A stretch of 57,527 nucleotides of DNA from Thiohalocapsa marina (GTDB taxonomy: Bacteria > Pseudomonadota > Gammaproteobacteria > Chromatiales > Chromatiaceae). Location: contig NZ_VWXX01000023.1 in NCBI RefSeq assembly GCF_008632335.1, positions 1 through 57,527 on the forward strand, read 5' to 3'. The notes below the pieces were generated by a model. That model ran no database searches and was not told where the DNA came from. It saw nothing but the letters and a program-made list of their open reading frames with translations. The position numbers were made by a program, and so were the translations under genes. Positions 46,289-54,623 of this stretch are shown here, piece after piece. How positions within the stretch are numbered: position 1 is the stretch's first letter; each line of letters begins with the position of its first letter.

Positions 46289-46558
46289 TTACACACTATG
46301 CAGATACCAGCGGCGCTCTCCCCGCATGTCGCGACAGATCCACAACCGCCCCCCCTCCACGGTAATGGCCACGGAGTAGTCGCGGGCCACGGCCCCCTCG
46401 CTGAGCAGCCCGATGGCCAGCACTGGGCGGGTAACGGCACGCGCTCCTTGCGCTCGCGCAGCAGCGCCAGCCAGCGCTCCGGAACGCGCGCCGCCCGACC
46501 TGAGACCCGACCCTCTCCGGATATCCGGGCGCCGGCTCAGCAGTTGCTCGAGCTGCAT
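46289..46558 (-). pseudogene. Likely imuA-imuB fusion remnant after deletion
   Basis: This 89-residue frame overlaps the end of lexA. Its start, [18 protein letters not shown], resembles the N-terminus of ImuA (LEQLL...IWRG). Its end, SEGAVARDYSVAITVEGG then RLWICRDMRGERRWYLHSV, resembles the C-terminus of ImuB-type Y-family polymerases. The middle is low-complexity. The order lexA-imuA-imuB is a common SOS mutagenesis cassette, so an internal deletion could leave these two ends joined. The similarity is recalled, not searched. Confidence 0.45.
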
Positions 46559-47232
46559 GACCCGGTCGCCGTCAGCCGCAACACCCCTACACCCAGCCCC
46601 TCCACCACCAGCGGCTGCCGGCGCAGATCCACAGCGATGGGCTGGAAGTCCGGATTCTCCGGCAACAACTGCACGCGATAGGGCCAACGGGCATGGCGAC
46701 GAAAGCGCTTCACCGTCACCTCGTCATCGATACGCACCACGACGATCTGCCCGTTCCGGGCCTCCTGGCAACGGTGTACCGCCAACAGGTCGCCATCCAG
46801 GATGCCCGCGTCACGCATGCTTGCGCCCTGCACCCGCAACAGATAATCCGCCCGCGGCCGAAACAGTGACGGATCCACCGCATAGCGGTCCTCGACATGC
46901 TCCTCCGCCAGGATCGGACTACCGGCGGCAACCCGGCCGATCACCGGCAGCAACGCCGTATCCTCCACTTGCTCCAGCAGCCGGATGCCCCGCGAGGCCC
47001 CTGGCTGCAAGGTGATCACACCCTGCCGTTCCAGCGCCTTCAGATGATCCACCGCCGCATTCACCGACCTGAAGCCGAAGGCCTCGGCAATCTCCGCCCG
47101 GGTGGGCGGATAACCGGTCTCGCGGATGTGACGCCGGATCAGGTCCAGGATCTGCTGTTGCCGGTGTGTCAGCTGGGCAGTCGAACCGCCTGTGGGCTGC
47201 CCCGTCAACCGTGCTCTGGACTTATTGGACAT
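46537..47232 (-). CDS. lexA: LexA SOS repressor
   Basis: This 231-residue protein has an N-terminal winged HTH ([39 protein letters not shown]). The cleavage site is [16 protein letters not shown] (Ala-Gly), and the Ser/Lys dyad lies in [15 protein letters not shown] and DDEVTVKRF. It represses SOS genes and self-cleaves when RecA is active. The N-terminus is about 20 residues longer than E. coli LexA. It controls itself through the box at 47275. Confidence 0.96.
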   Translation of the reverse strand: MSNKSRARLTGQPTGGSTAQLTHRQQQILDLIRRHIRETGYPPTRAEIAEAFGFRSVNAAVDHLKALERQGVITLQPGASRGIRLLEQVEDTALLPVIGRVAAGSPILAEEHVEDRYAVDPSLFRPRADYLLRVQGASMRDAGILDGDLLAVHRCQEARNGQIVVVRIDDEVTVKRFRRHARWPYRVQLLPENPDFQPIAVDLRRQPLVVEGLGVGVLRLTATGSCSSSNC

Positions 47233-47274
47233 GCTGCTCGCCCCGACGCGCCTTGATGCTGCCTCACTGAAAAA

Positions 47275-47307
47275 CTGTCATTATAGACAGCTATTGCAGA
47301 CAAGCAA
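47275..47307 (-). promoter_or_regulatory. LexA promoter with SOS box over the -10
   Basis: CTGTCATTATAGACAG at 47275-47290 is a near-consensus SOS box (CTGT-N8-ACAG). On the minus strand it contains the -10 TATAAT (47285-47280), set 16 bp from the -35 TTGCTT (47307-47302). LexA bound here would block RNA polymerase. The divergent nth gene starts 161 bp away. Confidence 0.9.
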
Positions 47308-47451
47308 GCCGTAGGCCGGGCGCTTCGTCTCGATCGACGGCCAACCGACGCGAACCGGCGAGCCCGTGCAATGCCGGACTCAATGAAAGCCGGCCGGCAG
47401 AAGTTTGCCGACCGCTGGCAGCCAAATGCCCTGCGCTGTACGCTATCGCCG

Positions 47452-48147
47452 ATGAACAAGGACAAGCGCACCCAGATCTTCAGCCGCCTGCAGGCGATCA
47501 ACCCCAACCCCACCACGGAACTGCACTTCAGCAGCCCGTTCGAGCTCCTGATCGCCGTGATCCTGTCCGCCCAGGCCACCGACAAGGGCGTGAACCGCGC
47601 CACCGCCGGCCTGTTCGCGCAGGCAAACACCCCCCAGGCCATCCTCGACCTGGGTGAAGACGGACTCAAGCAGCACATCCGCACCATCGGCCTGTTCAAC
47701 AGCAAGGCCAGCAACATCATGCAGACCTGCCGCATCCTGGTGGAGCAGCACGGCAGTCAGGTGCCACGGGCGCGCGAAGCACTCGAGGCCCTGCCCGGGG
47801 TCGGCCGCAAGACCGCCAATGTCGTGTTGAACACCGCCTTTGGTGAACCAACCATGGCCGTGGACACTCACATCTTCCGGGTGTCCAACCGGACCCGCAT
47901 CGCCCGGGGCAAGACCCCACTGGCGGTGGAAAAGGCCCTGCTGAGGCTGGTGCCCAAGGCATTCCTGCAGGATGCTCACCACTGGCTGATCCTGCATGGG
48001 CGCTACATCTGCACGGCACGCAAGCCGCGCTGCGGCCAGTGCCCCATCGCCGATCTGTGCGAATATCCGGACAAGACAGCAGCGGCTGCAGCACCAGAGG
48101 CCGTACCAAAGGCCGCGCCGGAGGCAACCGCAGCGCCTGCCCCATGA
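47452..48147 (+). CDS. nth: Endonuclease III
   Basis: This 231-residue DNA glycosylase/AP lyase has the helix-hairpin-helix LPGVGRKTANVVLNTAFG (catalytic Lys) and the Asp in MAVDTHIFRVSNRT. The [4Fe-4S] cluster is C-x6-C-x2-C-x5-C in CTARKPRCGQCPIADLC. It removes oxidised pyrimidines in base excision repair. An Ala/Pro-rich tail of about 20 residues follows the cluster, beyond the usual end. ATG 47452 matches the family start. Confidence 0.96.
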   Translation: MNKDKRTQIFSRLQAINPNPTTELHFSSPFELLIAVILSAQATDKGVNRATAGLFAQANTPQAILDLGEDGLKQHIRTIGLFNSKASNIMQTCRILVEQHGSQVPRAREALEALPGVGRKTANVVLNTAFGEPTMAVDTHIFRVSNRTRIARGKTPLAVEKALLRLVPKAFLQDAHHWLILHGRYICTARKPRCGQCPIADLCEYPDKTAAAAAPEAVPKAAPEATAAPAP

Positions 48148-48216
48148 GGACAGCACGGCCTGACAACGAGTAGCGTCAACCACGATCAGCCATCGACCAC
48201 AGTCTCGCCCGGGGAG

Positions 48217-48370
48217 ACGCTGATTGATTGGCCTGCCTGATCCGATCCTGGCCAAAATCAGTGCGCGATTCGAAAACGCGGTTTCCGAATCGCTTCATTG
48301 CCAGCGGCTTACGCCGCTAAAAATGGCGGAGCATCCTGCCCTGCGCGAGAAATGCTAAATAAATCAGCAT
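48217..48370 (+). repeat. MITE-like repeat, copy A
   Basis: A 154-bp element starts ACGCTGATTGATTGGCC and ends AAATCAGCAT. It contains a hairpin AGCGGC-ttac-GCCGCT. It aligns along its length with the complement of 54441-54583. It fills most of the gap between nth and the DUF1841 gene; the rest (48148-48216) holds nothing clear. Confidence 0.75.
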
Positions 48371-48400
48371 TTCCTAGAACGGATATTCCAGAACCAGTCC

Positions 48401-48847
48401 ATGTACACCACAGACCGAGATTCATTCCGCCAGGCTTTCCTGGAGGCCTGGCGCAAGAGCAAGACCGGCGAACCGCTGCAACCCCTGGAACAGCAGATCG
48501 TCCAGATCATCAGCCAGCATCCCGAGTACCACGCCATCGTCGACAACAGCGACATGCTCGACCGCGACTGGCTGCCCGAAGGCGGCGAGACCAATCCCTT
48601 CCTGCACATGGGACTGCACCTGGCCCTGTACGAACAGGTCACCACCGACAATCCACCAGGCATGCGCAAGCTGTACCGACAGATGATCGAGAACTGCCTG
48701 GGCGACGTGCACGACGCCGAGCACCGGATGCTGGAATGCCTGGCCGAGGCCATCTGGCAGGTGCAGCGCCACGGCCGTGCGTTCAACAGCAAGGCCCTGC
48801 TCAAATGCATCCGCAAACGCGGCGGCGGCAAGCGCCAGCGCGACTGA
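48401..48847 (+). CDS. DUF1841 family protein
   Basis: This 148-residue soluble protein matches DUF1841: FRQAFLEAWRKSKTGEPLQP, LEQQIVQIISQHPEYHAIVD, NPFLHMGLHLALYEQVTTDN and DVHDAEHRMLECLAEAIWQV. The function is unknown. It follows the repeat and precedes the hvfABC cluster. Confidence 0.88.
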   Translation: MYTTDRDSFRQAFLEAWRKSKTGEPLQPLEQQIVQIISQHPEYHAIVDNSDMLDRDWLPEGGETNPFLHMGLHLALYEQVTTDNPPGMRKLYRQMIENCLGDVHDAEHRMLECLAEAIWQVQRHGRAFNSKALLKCIRKRGGGKRQRD

Positions 48848-49049
48848 TCATGCCGGCAGACGGCGGCCACCAGTTGTTCGTCCACCAAGACCAATCAATC
48901 CAGCAGATTTTGAACGGTTGGTTTTAACCGGGGCGTCTCCATTAAACGCCCAACGCCTGCTTCGGTATGCGTACGGACCTCACCCGGACCCCTGTCCGTG
49001 GCCCGGGGCGCCGATGATCGATCACCATCCTCCCGGAGGAGATTCTCGC

Positions 49050-49364
49050 ATGACAAAGAAACCGATTACACCCGTTGCAACCCTGGTCGGGGCCACCCTG
49101 GCGGGCAGCCTGTCCGCCGCCCTGGCCGCAGAACGGTCGACAGATCTGTTCCAGCCGGAAGCCTCTCAAGCAGCGCTGTCCGGCACAGAACTGGTCCGCG
49201 ACGACCTCTTCGAGGCAACCCCCCTTGCATCTGGCTACATGCTGCTGGCCACCGGCGATACCGAAGGCAAGTGCGGTGGTGGTCAGGGTGACGACGGCAA
49301 GGACGGCGAAGGAAAATGCGGCGAGGGCAAGTGCGGCGAAGGGACCTGCGGCAGCAGCAGCTGA
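49050..49364 (+). CDS. hvfA: HvfA-type metallophore RiPP precursor
   Basis: This 104-residue protein has a signal peptide ([20 protein letters not shown]) and a low-complexity Gly/Lys tail. The tail has four Cys in [15 protein letters not shown] and EGTCG (Cys 75, 90, 95, 100). HvfA-type precursors have these motifs modified at Cys to oxazolone/thioamide groups that bind copper. GGAGGA at 49035-49040 strongly supports ATG 49050. A maturase (DUF692) and partner follow directly. The last motif has Thr in place of Lys. The 48848-49049 leader has a weak -35/-10 candidate (48918 TTGGTT, 48941 ATTAAA). Confidence 0.9.
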   Translation: MTKKPITPVATLVGATLAGSLSAALAAERSTDLFQPEASQAALSGTELVRDDLFEATPLASGYMLLATGDTEGKCGGGQGDDGKDGEGKCGEGKCGEGTCGSSS

Positions 49365-49399
49365 CGAGCACCCGGCCTCCGGCCGCCACCCACCAGACC

Positions 49400-49430
49400 T
49401 GGCAGCATCTTGGCAACCACCCGGCTGCCA
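49400..49430 (+). promoter_or_regulatory. Hairpin between precursor and maturase genes
   Basis: TGGCAGC (49400-49406) pairs with GCTGCCA (49424-49430) with a 17-nt loop and no T run after it. It could protect or process the precursor mRNA, so that more precursor than enzyme is made. Function inferred. Confidence 0.35.
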
Positions 49431-49456
49431 AAGGGTTTCACGTGGTGCGACACACC

Positions 49457-50425
49457 ATGAATCCGTCCAATCGCTGCGTCAGTGGCGCCGGACTCGGTCT
49501 GCGGCGCAGCTTCATCGCCGCCGCGGCCGGGCACCCCCCGCCGGAGGTCGATTTCTACGAAGTCGCCCCCGAAAACTGGATCGATGTTGGCGGCCGGTTC
49601 GGCCGGCTGTTGCGTGCCATGACAGAGCGGCATCCGTTCGTCTGCCACGGGCTGTCGCTATCGATCGGCTCGACAGACCCGCTGGATCTCGATCTGGTGA
49701 GGAATATCAGGGCCTTTCTCGAGCGGCACGGCATCCACCACTACAGCGAGCACCTCAGCTGGTGCTCGGACAGCGGACACCTGTACGACCTGTTGCCGCT
49801 CCCCTTCACCGCCGAGGCCGTGCGGCATGTGGCCGGGCGCGTGCGCCAGGTACAAGAATTGCTCGGCCGGCGCATTGCGCTGGAAAACGCCTCGTATTAC
49901 GCCGTACCGACCCGCGACATGACGGAGCTCGACTTTCTGCTGGCGGTGCTGGACGAGGCGGATTGCGACCTGTTGCTGGATGTCAACAACCTCTTCGTCA
50001 ACAGCGTCAACCACGGCTACGATGCCGCCGATTTCCTGCAACGCCTGCCCGGCGAGCGCATCGCCTACTGCCACGTGGCCGGCCATCGCGTCGAGGCGCC
50101 GGATCTGCGCATCGACACCCATGGCGCCGATGTCATCGAACCCGTCTGGCAGTTGCTGGACCTCGCCTACAGCCGCTTCGGTCCGCTGCCTACCCTGCTG
50201 GAACGCGACTTCAACATCCCGCCCCTGGCGCAACTGGTCCCTGAGGTCGCGCGCATCGCGCAGTTGCAGCAACGCCATGCACGGCCGTCCGGCGAAGCGG
50301 CGGGTTTCCAGTCCGACATGATGCCGGATGCTGACCCCTGGTCCGTTCCAGCCTGCGGCCATGACGCCACCCCGCACGCATCAGCCCATGACCCTGCCCC
50401 AGTCCATGGCCGCGCCCGCGGTTGA
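49457..50425 (+). CDS. hvfB: HvfB, DUF692 multinuclear iron oxidase (RiPP maturase)
   Basis: This 322-residue TIM-barrel protein has DUF692 signatures: [20 protein letters not shown] and [12 protein letters not shown]. The metal-ligand stretches are [43 protein letters not shown] and YCHVAGH. MNIO enzymes of this family use a multi-iron centre to convert Cys in the precursor to oxazolone/thioamide. The ATG is 92 bp after hvfA. A Pro/His-rich C-terminal tail of about 35 residues is unusual. Confidence 0.93.
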   Translation: MNPSNRCVSGAGLGLRRSFIAAAAGHPPPEVDFYEVAPENWIDVGGRFGRLLRAMTERHPFVCHGLSLSIGSTDPLDLDLVRNIRAFLERHGIHHYSEHLSWCSDSGHLYDLLPLPFTAEAVRHVAGRVRQVQELLGRRIALENASYYAVPTRDMTELDFLLAVLDEADCDLLLDVNNLFVNSVNHGYDAADFLQRLPGERIAYCHVAGHRVEAPDLRIDTHGADVIEPVWQLLDLAYSRFGPLPTLLERDFNIPPLAQLVPEVARIAQLQQRHARPSGEAAGFQSDMMPDADPWSVPACGHDATPHASAHDPAPVHGRARG

Positions 50426-50486
50426 CCCGGCCATGTGCTCGGGGGCGTCGTTCGGAACAGCCTCCGGGACAGTTTTCGGGGCAGAC

Positions 50487-51398
50487 ATGGACAAAGCCGG
50501 GCTTGCACAGACTCAGCGTGAGTTCGCGCGCCATCTGCGCGATCCGGCGCACTGCCCAGCGCCGGACGGAATCGACGCGCAACGGATGGCCGTCTACCGC
50601 GATCTGGTGCTCAACACCCTGTCGGGCTTGCTGGCAGGCAGCTTTCCGGTGCTCCGGCGCCTGCTGTCGGCGTCACAGTGGCAGGCCCTGGTGCGCGACT
50701 TCCTGTCTTGCCACCGCTGTCACACCCCCCTGTTCCTGGAGCTGGCGCAGGAGTTTCTGGACTACCTGGGCAACGAGCGCACACCGGCAGCGGAGGATCC
50801 GCCCTTTCTGCTGGAACTGGCGCACTACGAGTGGGTGGAACTGGCCCTGAGCGTCAGTGACGAGGACCCAGACCCGGCACTGGCGGATGCGCAGGGTGAT
50901 CTGCTGTCTGGCCGCCCGTTGCTGACGCCGCTGCTATGGAACCTGTGCTATCGCTTCCCGGTCCACCGCATCGGCCCGGACTACCGGCTGCCGCCAAGCC
51001 CTTCGCCAGACCCGGCGCCAGGCAGGGCAGCTGATGCAACCCCGGACGGCGCACCGGGCACCCCGCCCACGCGCCTGCTCGTCTGGCGCGATCAGGGAGA
51101 TCGGGTCCGTTTTCTGCAGATCAACGCGCTCACCCAGCGCCTGATCCAGCTGCTGCAGGAACCCACAACCACAAACGGCCGTGCGCTGCTGGAGCAGATC
51201 GCCGCCGAACTGGACCACCCCGACCCGGATGCGGTCGTCAGCGCCGGCGCCAGGCTGCTGCTGGACCTGCGCGAGCGGCAGGTCATCCTTGGTACCTGCC
51301 GCGATCAGTCCGCCGCCCGTTCTTCGATGCGAAAGCCCAGCAGTTCCAGCACCAGCCCTGTCACCGCACCGCCGAGCAAGCCGCCCAGCATGCCGTAG
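50487..51398 (+). CDS. hvfC: HvfC, DUF2063 RiPP maturation partner
   Basis: This 303-residue protein matches the HvfC/DUF2063 type: QREFARHLRDPAHCPAPDGI, RMAVYRDLVLNTLSGLLAGS, FPVLRRLL and DPPFLLELAHYEWVELALSV. It likely delivers or holds the precursor for HvfB. I start it at ATG 50487, matching the family; ATG 50361 or 50388 would overlap hvfB. The Cys in LSCHRCHTP may matter. The last 25 residues overlap the 3' end of the opposing gene and lack family similarity. Confidence 0.9.
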   Translation: MDKAGLAQTQREFARHLRDPAHCPAPDGIDAQRMAVYRDLVLNTLSGLLAGSFPVLRRLLSASQWQALVRDFLSCHRCHTPLFLELAQEFLDYLGNERTPAAEDPPFLLELAHYEWVELALSVSDEDPDPALADAQGDLLSGRPLLTPLLWNLCYRFPVHRIGPDYRLPPSPSPDPAPGRAADATPDGAPGTPPTRLLVWRDQGDRVRFLQINALTQRLIQLLQEPTTTNGRALLEQIAAELDHPDPDAVVSAGARLLLDLRERQVILGTCRDQSAARSSMRKPSSSSTSPVTAPPSKPPSMP

Positions 51399-52081
51399 GG
51401 GACATCCCCCAGCACCTGGTCGACCGCCCCGCGCGTGGCCATGTCCAGCGCCGCAATGGTGGTACCGCTGATCACCCAGATGCCCGCACCCACCACCGCG
51501 GCGATCAGCCCCGCCACCAGCGGTGCCGCAAGGCCGGCCGGCAGCCAGCCGTGACAGGCCTGCAACATCCAATGCTCATTGAGCTGGAACAGCGCGCCCA
51601 CCAGGGCCACCACCCCGGCGGCCATGACCAGGGGGCCGATGGGCTGCGGATAGACCTGCAGCAGCACCATCAGGACGATGCCTGCGCCGAGACCGGCAAT
51701 GAGGCCGGTCAGGGTCTCCGCGAGCGGTCGCGCATTGCGACGCCCGATCCAGGCAAATGCGGCACCCGCCACGATCCCCGCCACCCCTGCCAGGCCGGCG
51801 ATCAGGGCCAGTTCGATCTGAGGGCCGAACACGATGAGATAGGCCACCGAGGCCACCACGCCCGCGGTGGCGCCCACCAGTGCAAGCTGCATGGCGCTGT
51901 AGAAGGCCGCCGTGGTCATGGCCGCCGCAACGGCGCCCAGCAGCACGGGCTGCCAGCCCGCCAGCCCGAGCACCGACAAGACCTGGTAAAGACCGATGAA
52001 CAGCCCTCCGAAGACGGTGCCGGCCAGCCCCCAGACGAGCAGTGTCGTCAGAATGGCCACCAGCCGTTGTGTAATCCGCAT
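51305..52081 (-). CDS. Glycine-rich polytopic membrane protein, unknown
   Basis: This 258-residue protein is almost entirely hydrophobic, with about eight helices (LVWGLAGTVFGGLFIGLYQV, PLVMAAGVVALVGALFQLNE, LLGGAVTGLVLELLGFRIEE). Small residues dominate the helices. I recognise no family. It converges on hvfC, overlapping it by about 94 bp. A link to metal uptake or metallophore handling is possible but unproven. Confidence 0.72.
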   Translation of the reverse strand: MRITQRLVAILTTLLVWGLAGTVFGGLFIGLYQVLSVLGLAGWQPVLLGAVAAAMTTAAFYSAMQLALVGATAGVVASVAYLIVFGPQIELALIAGLAGVAGIVAGAAFAWIGRRNARPLAETLTGLIAGLGAGIVLMVLLQVYPQPIGPLVMAAGVVALVGALFQLNEHWMLQACHGWLPAGLAAPLVAGLIAAVVGAGIWVISGTTIAALDMATRGAVDQVLGDVPYGMLGGLLGGAVTGLVLELLGFRIEERAAD

Positions 52082-52200
52082 GTTGTCGCTCCTCCGCCCT
52101 TCGTGCACTTTCTGATCGCGGAACAGGCAGCCGGAGACCGCCCACGCCAGCGCCGGGGCACGTTATTTTCATCGAACATCTCTTGTCGGCCGCCTTCCGG

Positions 52201-52380
52201 TCAGCCCTTTGGCCCGAACAGCAACCACAGGATCAACCCCACCACCGGCAGCAACAGGATCAGCACCACCCAGATCACCTTGCTGCCCGTGCCGGCGTTG
52301 CTCTGCACGATGCGAATCATGGCGTAGACAATCAGAACCAACCAGATCAGCCCGAACAGACCGCTGACTTCGATATGCAT
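52201..52380 (-). CDS. Small PLD-N-terminal-type membrane protein
   Basis: This 59-residue protein starts MHIEVSGLFGLIWLVLIVYA and ends VVGLILWLLFGPKG. It has two helices around a short polar turn (RIVQSNAGTGSK). This is the PLDc_N pattern found in small membrane proteins and in cardiolipin synthase N-termini. It is real by its clean ends and pattern; its role is unknown. Confidence 0.78.
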   Translation of the reverse strand: MHIEVSGLFGLIWLVLIVYAMIRIVQSNAGTGSKVIWVVLILLLPVVGLILWLLFGPKG

Positions 52381-52434
52381 TGTTTCTCCAGATAATCCTC
52401 TTCCGACCCGCCAAAGCCCGCCGTCGGCATCTCC

Positions 52435-53748
52435 TCAACGCCTGACGGACATATTCCGGACACGGGATCGCTCGTCAGCCCGTCCGCCAGCTCTACAGGA
52501 TCCGCCGGCGCGATACCTGCACTCCTGCGCCGGCTCCTTGAGCGGTTCCTGCATCGATTCCTGAAGCGGCTCCCGCAAGGGCACCGCCCGCACCGGCAAT
52601 TCCAGCGTCACCAGAGCGCCGCCGTTCGGCTGGTTCTCGCGTCTGAACACACCTCCCAGCAGTTCCACCCGAGATTGCAACTGACGCAAGCCGAATCCGC
52701 CGCCTGTCAGTGCCGCCGGATCGCCGATCCCAGGCTGGGGACCGGTCTGTTCCTGTTCCCGTTCTTGCTCGGACGCCTGCTCAGATGCCGGCTCGCATTG
52801 CAGCGACGGCGTCGGCATCGGCGCATGGAAGCCGCATCCGTCATCGCTGACCGACAGGGCAACCCAATCCGGGCCGAAGCGCACGGTGATGAGGGCGCTG
52901 GCGGCGTCGGCGTGCTTGCCGACATTGACCAGCAGCTCCCTGGCGCCCTGGAACAGGATCTGCTCCAGCAGTTCAGGCAACGGTCGGATGTCGCCGATGC
53001 AGTCGCAGACCACCTGCAGCGTCCATTGCGCGCCCAGCCGTGCACCCAGCCATTCCAGGGCAACGCACAGGCCCTCCTGTTCCAGGATCGGCGGACTGAG
53101 TTCGAACAGCAGGGTTCGCAACTGGCCCATGGACTCGTCCAGCAACGCCAGCACCCGTTGATCGCGCTCTGCCGAAGGCGCATGACCCTGCAGCAGGATG
53201 CGCGACAGCGCCAGTTGCTGCAGCGTGGTGTCGTGCAATTGACGCGCAAACAGGCGCCGCTGCTGCTCTTCAACCCGCGCCATCTCCACCGACAGCCCGC
53301 GCAGCCGGTGATTGGCCTGACGCAACAGCTCGGTCTGCTCTTCCAGTTGCCGCGACAGCCACGCCAGTTGCGCCTGGGTCCGCACCCGTACCAGCAGCAG
53401 CGCCGGGTCCACCGGCTTGACCAGATAGTCCTGTGCGCCGACGTCGAAACAGCGGGCCACCCGCCTGGGCTCGGCGTCGGCAATCAGCAGCAGTACCGGC
53501 ACCCTGCGGGTATCGGTCCCGGCGCACAGGCTTTGGCAGGCCTCGAAGCCAGCATCGTCCGGCGCTGCCGCATCCAGCAGCACCAGGTCTGCAGACCGGG
53601 CCACATCCGCCAGATCGGCGGCCCGGGCGCAGGCCACGACGGCATAGCCCTGCTCCCGCAGCAGGCCGGAAAGGCAGCTCCGGGTGGTGGCGTCCTGCTC
53701 CACCACCAGGATGCGTATGGCCTCTGCGGCGACGGACTCGGTGTCCAT
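52435..53748 (-). CDS. Soluble REC-histidine kinase (NarX-type core)
   Basis: This 437-residue protein starts with a receiver domain (IRILVVEQDATTRSC, LVLLDAAAPDDAGFE, DYLVKPVDPALLL). A coiled coil with the His box RLFARQLHDTTLQQLALSRI of the HisKA_3 type follows. Its HATPase domain has ARELLVNVGKHADAASALIT, SVSDDGCGFHAP and GGGFGLRQLQSR. No membrane helix is present, so it may act downstream of another kinase. A Glu/Gln-rich insertion (about 335-355) and a long C-terminal tail (after 390) are odd. No response regulator adjoins it. Confidence 0.85.
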   Translation of the reverse strand: MDTESVAAEAIRILVVEQDATTRSCLSGLLREQGYAVVACARAADLADVARSADLVLLDAAAPDDAGFEACQSLCAGTDTRRVPVLLLIADAEPRRVARCFDVGAQDYLVKPVDPALLLVRVRTQAQLAWLSRQLEEQTELLRQANHRLRGLSVEMARVEEQQRRLFARQLHDTTLQQLALSRILLQGHAPSAERDQRVLALLDESMGQLRTLLFELSPPILEQEGLCVALEWLGARLGAQWTLQVVCDCIGDIRPLPELLEQILFQGARELLVNVGKHADAASALITVRFGPDWVALSVSDDGCGFHAPMPTPSLQCEPASEQASEQEREQEQTGPQPGIGDPAALTGGGFGLRQLQSRVELLGGVFRRENQPNGGALVTLELPVRAVPLREPLQESMQEPLKEPAQECRYRAGGSCRAGGRADERSRVRNMSVRR

Positions 53749-53793
53749 AGGGCTCTGTGCGTCTGTGCGTCGACCGGTCTTGGCAGGACGGAA

Positions 53794-54351
53794 TCAGGTG
53801 GCCCCGTAGCGCACGGCCATGCCCGGCGACAACCAGAGCAACGCCGCATCGCCGGGGGTTTCGGGTGGCGCCGCCGCCAGCATCACAACCCCTTCGGGCA
53901 GCCGCCAGAGCAGCACGCCAGCACCCACCGGCTGCAACGGATCGCCCAGGCCGTTGCGCAGGCTGGCCTCCAGCAATTCGTGGTAGCGCTCGCGGTAGTT
54001 GAGATGCATCGAGGTCAGCAGATCGCCGCGGTAGTACAACCGCACGGTGCGGGCGGGCATGCCGTTGAAGGACGCGATCTCAGCGGCGCAGACGCGCTCG
54101 CCGAATGCGGTTTCGCGCGCCTCGCACTGGAACCGGACCTTCGGGAACAAGGTCTCGAAGTCGCTCTGGGTCACATGCTGATTCAGGTGGTCGTAGGCGA
54201 TGTTGAAGCTGGGATGCCCCGTCACCTGCAGCAGGAACAGGTCACTGCGGCGCTGACCGTCCTCCGTGAGCACCAGCCAGGTAAAGGGGCCCGCCACCAG
54301 GGCCAGTGACAGGATCAACTTGTAGCTGCGTGGGATCTTGAGATTCATCAT
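53794..54351 (-). CDS. Conserved hypothetical protein with N-terminal anchor
   Basis: This 185-residue protein starts MMNLKIPRSYKLILSLALVA with one helix, then a soluble domain with FPKVRFQCEARETAFGERVC and LNYRERYHELLEASLRNGLG. I recognise no family. A TACAAT with -35-like CGGACA (17-bp spacing) ends six bases before ATG 54351, so the mRNA may be leaderless. Confidence 0.65.
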   Translation of the reverse strand: MMNLKIPRSYKLILSLALVAGPFTWLVLTEDGQRRSDLFLLQVTGHPSFNIAYDHLNQHVTQSDFETLFPKVRFQCEARETAFGERVCAAEIASFNGMPARTVRLYYRGDLLTSMHLNYRERYHELLEASLRNGLGDPLQPVGAGVLLWRLPEGVVMLAAAPPETPGDAALLWLSPGMAVRYGAT

Positions 54352-54440
54352 GGGTGCATTGTAGACGCAGCGGCCGCCGTTGTCCGCCAAACCCGCACCC
54401 CCATCAACACGAAGAGCGCCTCTCCCCGCCCCTTAGGGTC

Positions 54441-54583
54441 ACGCTGATTTAGCTAGCGTTTGCTGCGCGGGGCAGGACGCCCCGCCATTTTCAGCGGCCT
54501 AAGCCGCTGAAAATGAAGAAACCTGGAAACCACGTTTTCAGGTTTCGTGCTGATTTTTGGCCAGGAGGCCAATAAATCAGCGT
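54441..54583 (-). repeat. MITE-like repeat, copy B
   Basis: This 143-bp element has perfect 11-bp terminal inverted repeats, ACGCTGATTTA (54441-54451) and TAAATCAGCGT (54573-54583). Inside are a perfect 13-bp hairpin (CATTTTCAGCGGC at 54486-54498 with 54503-54515), an 8-bp stem (54518-54546) and TTGGCC-agga-GGCCAA (54557-54572). No transposase is encoded. It lies in the 272-bp gap before mutS. Copy A is in inverse orientation. Confidence 0.85.
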
Positions 54584-54623
54584 CTACTTAAAGCGCAGCG
54601 CGGCCCTGCCGTATACTGCGCCC

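Noticed and set aside
48931-48951. Hairpin GGGCGT/ACGCCC before hvfA
   Set aside because: A 6-bp stem with no T run and no known regulator pattern; it may be chance.
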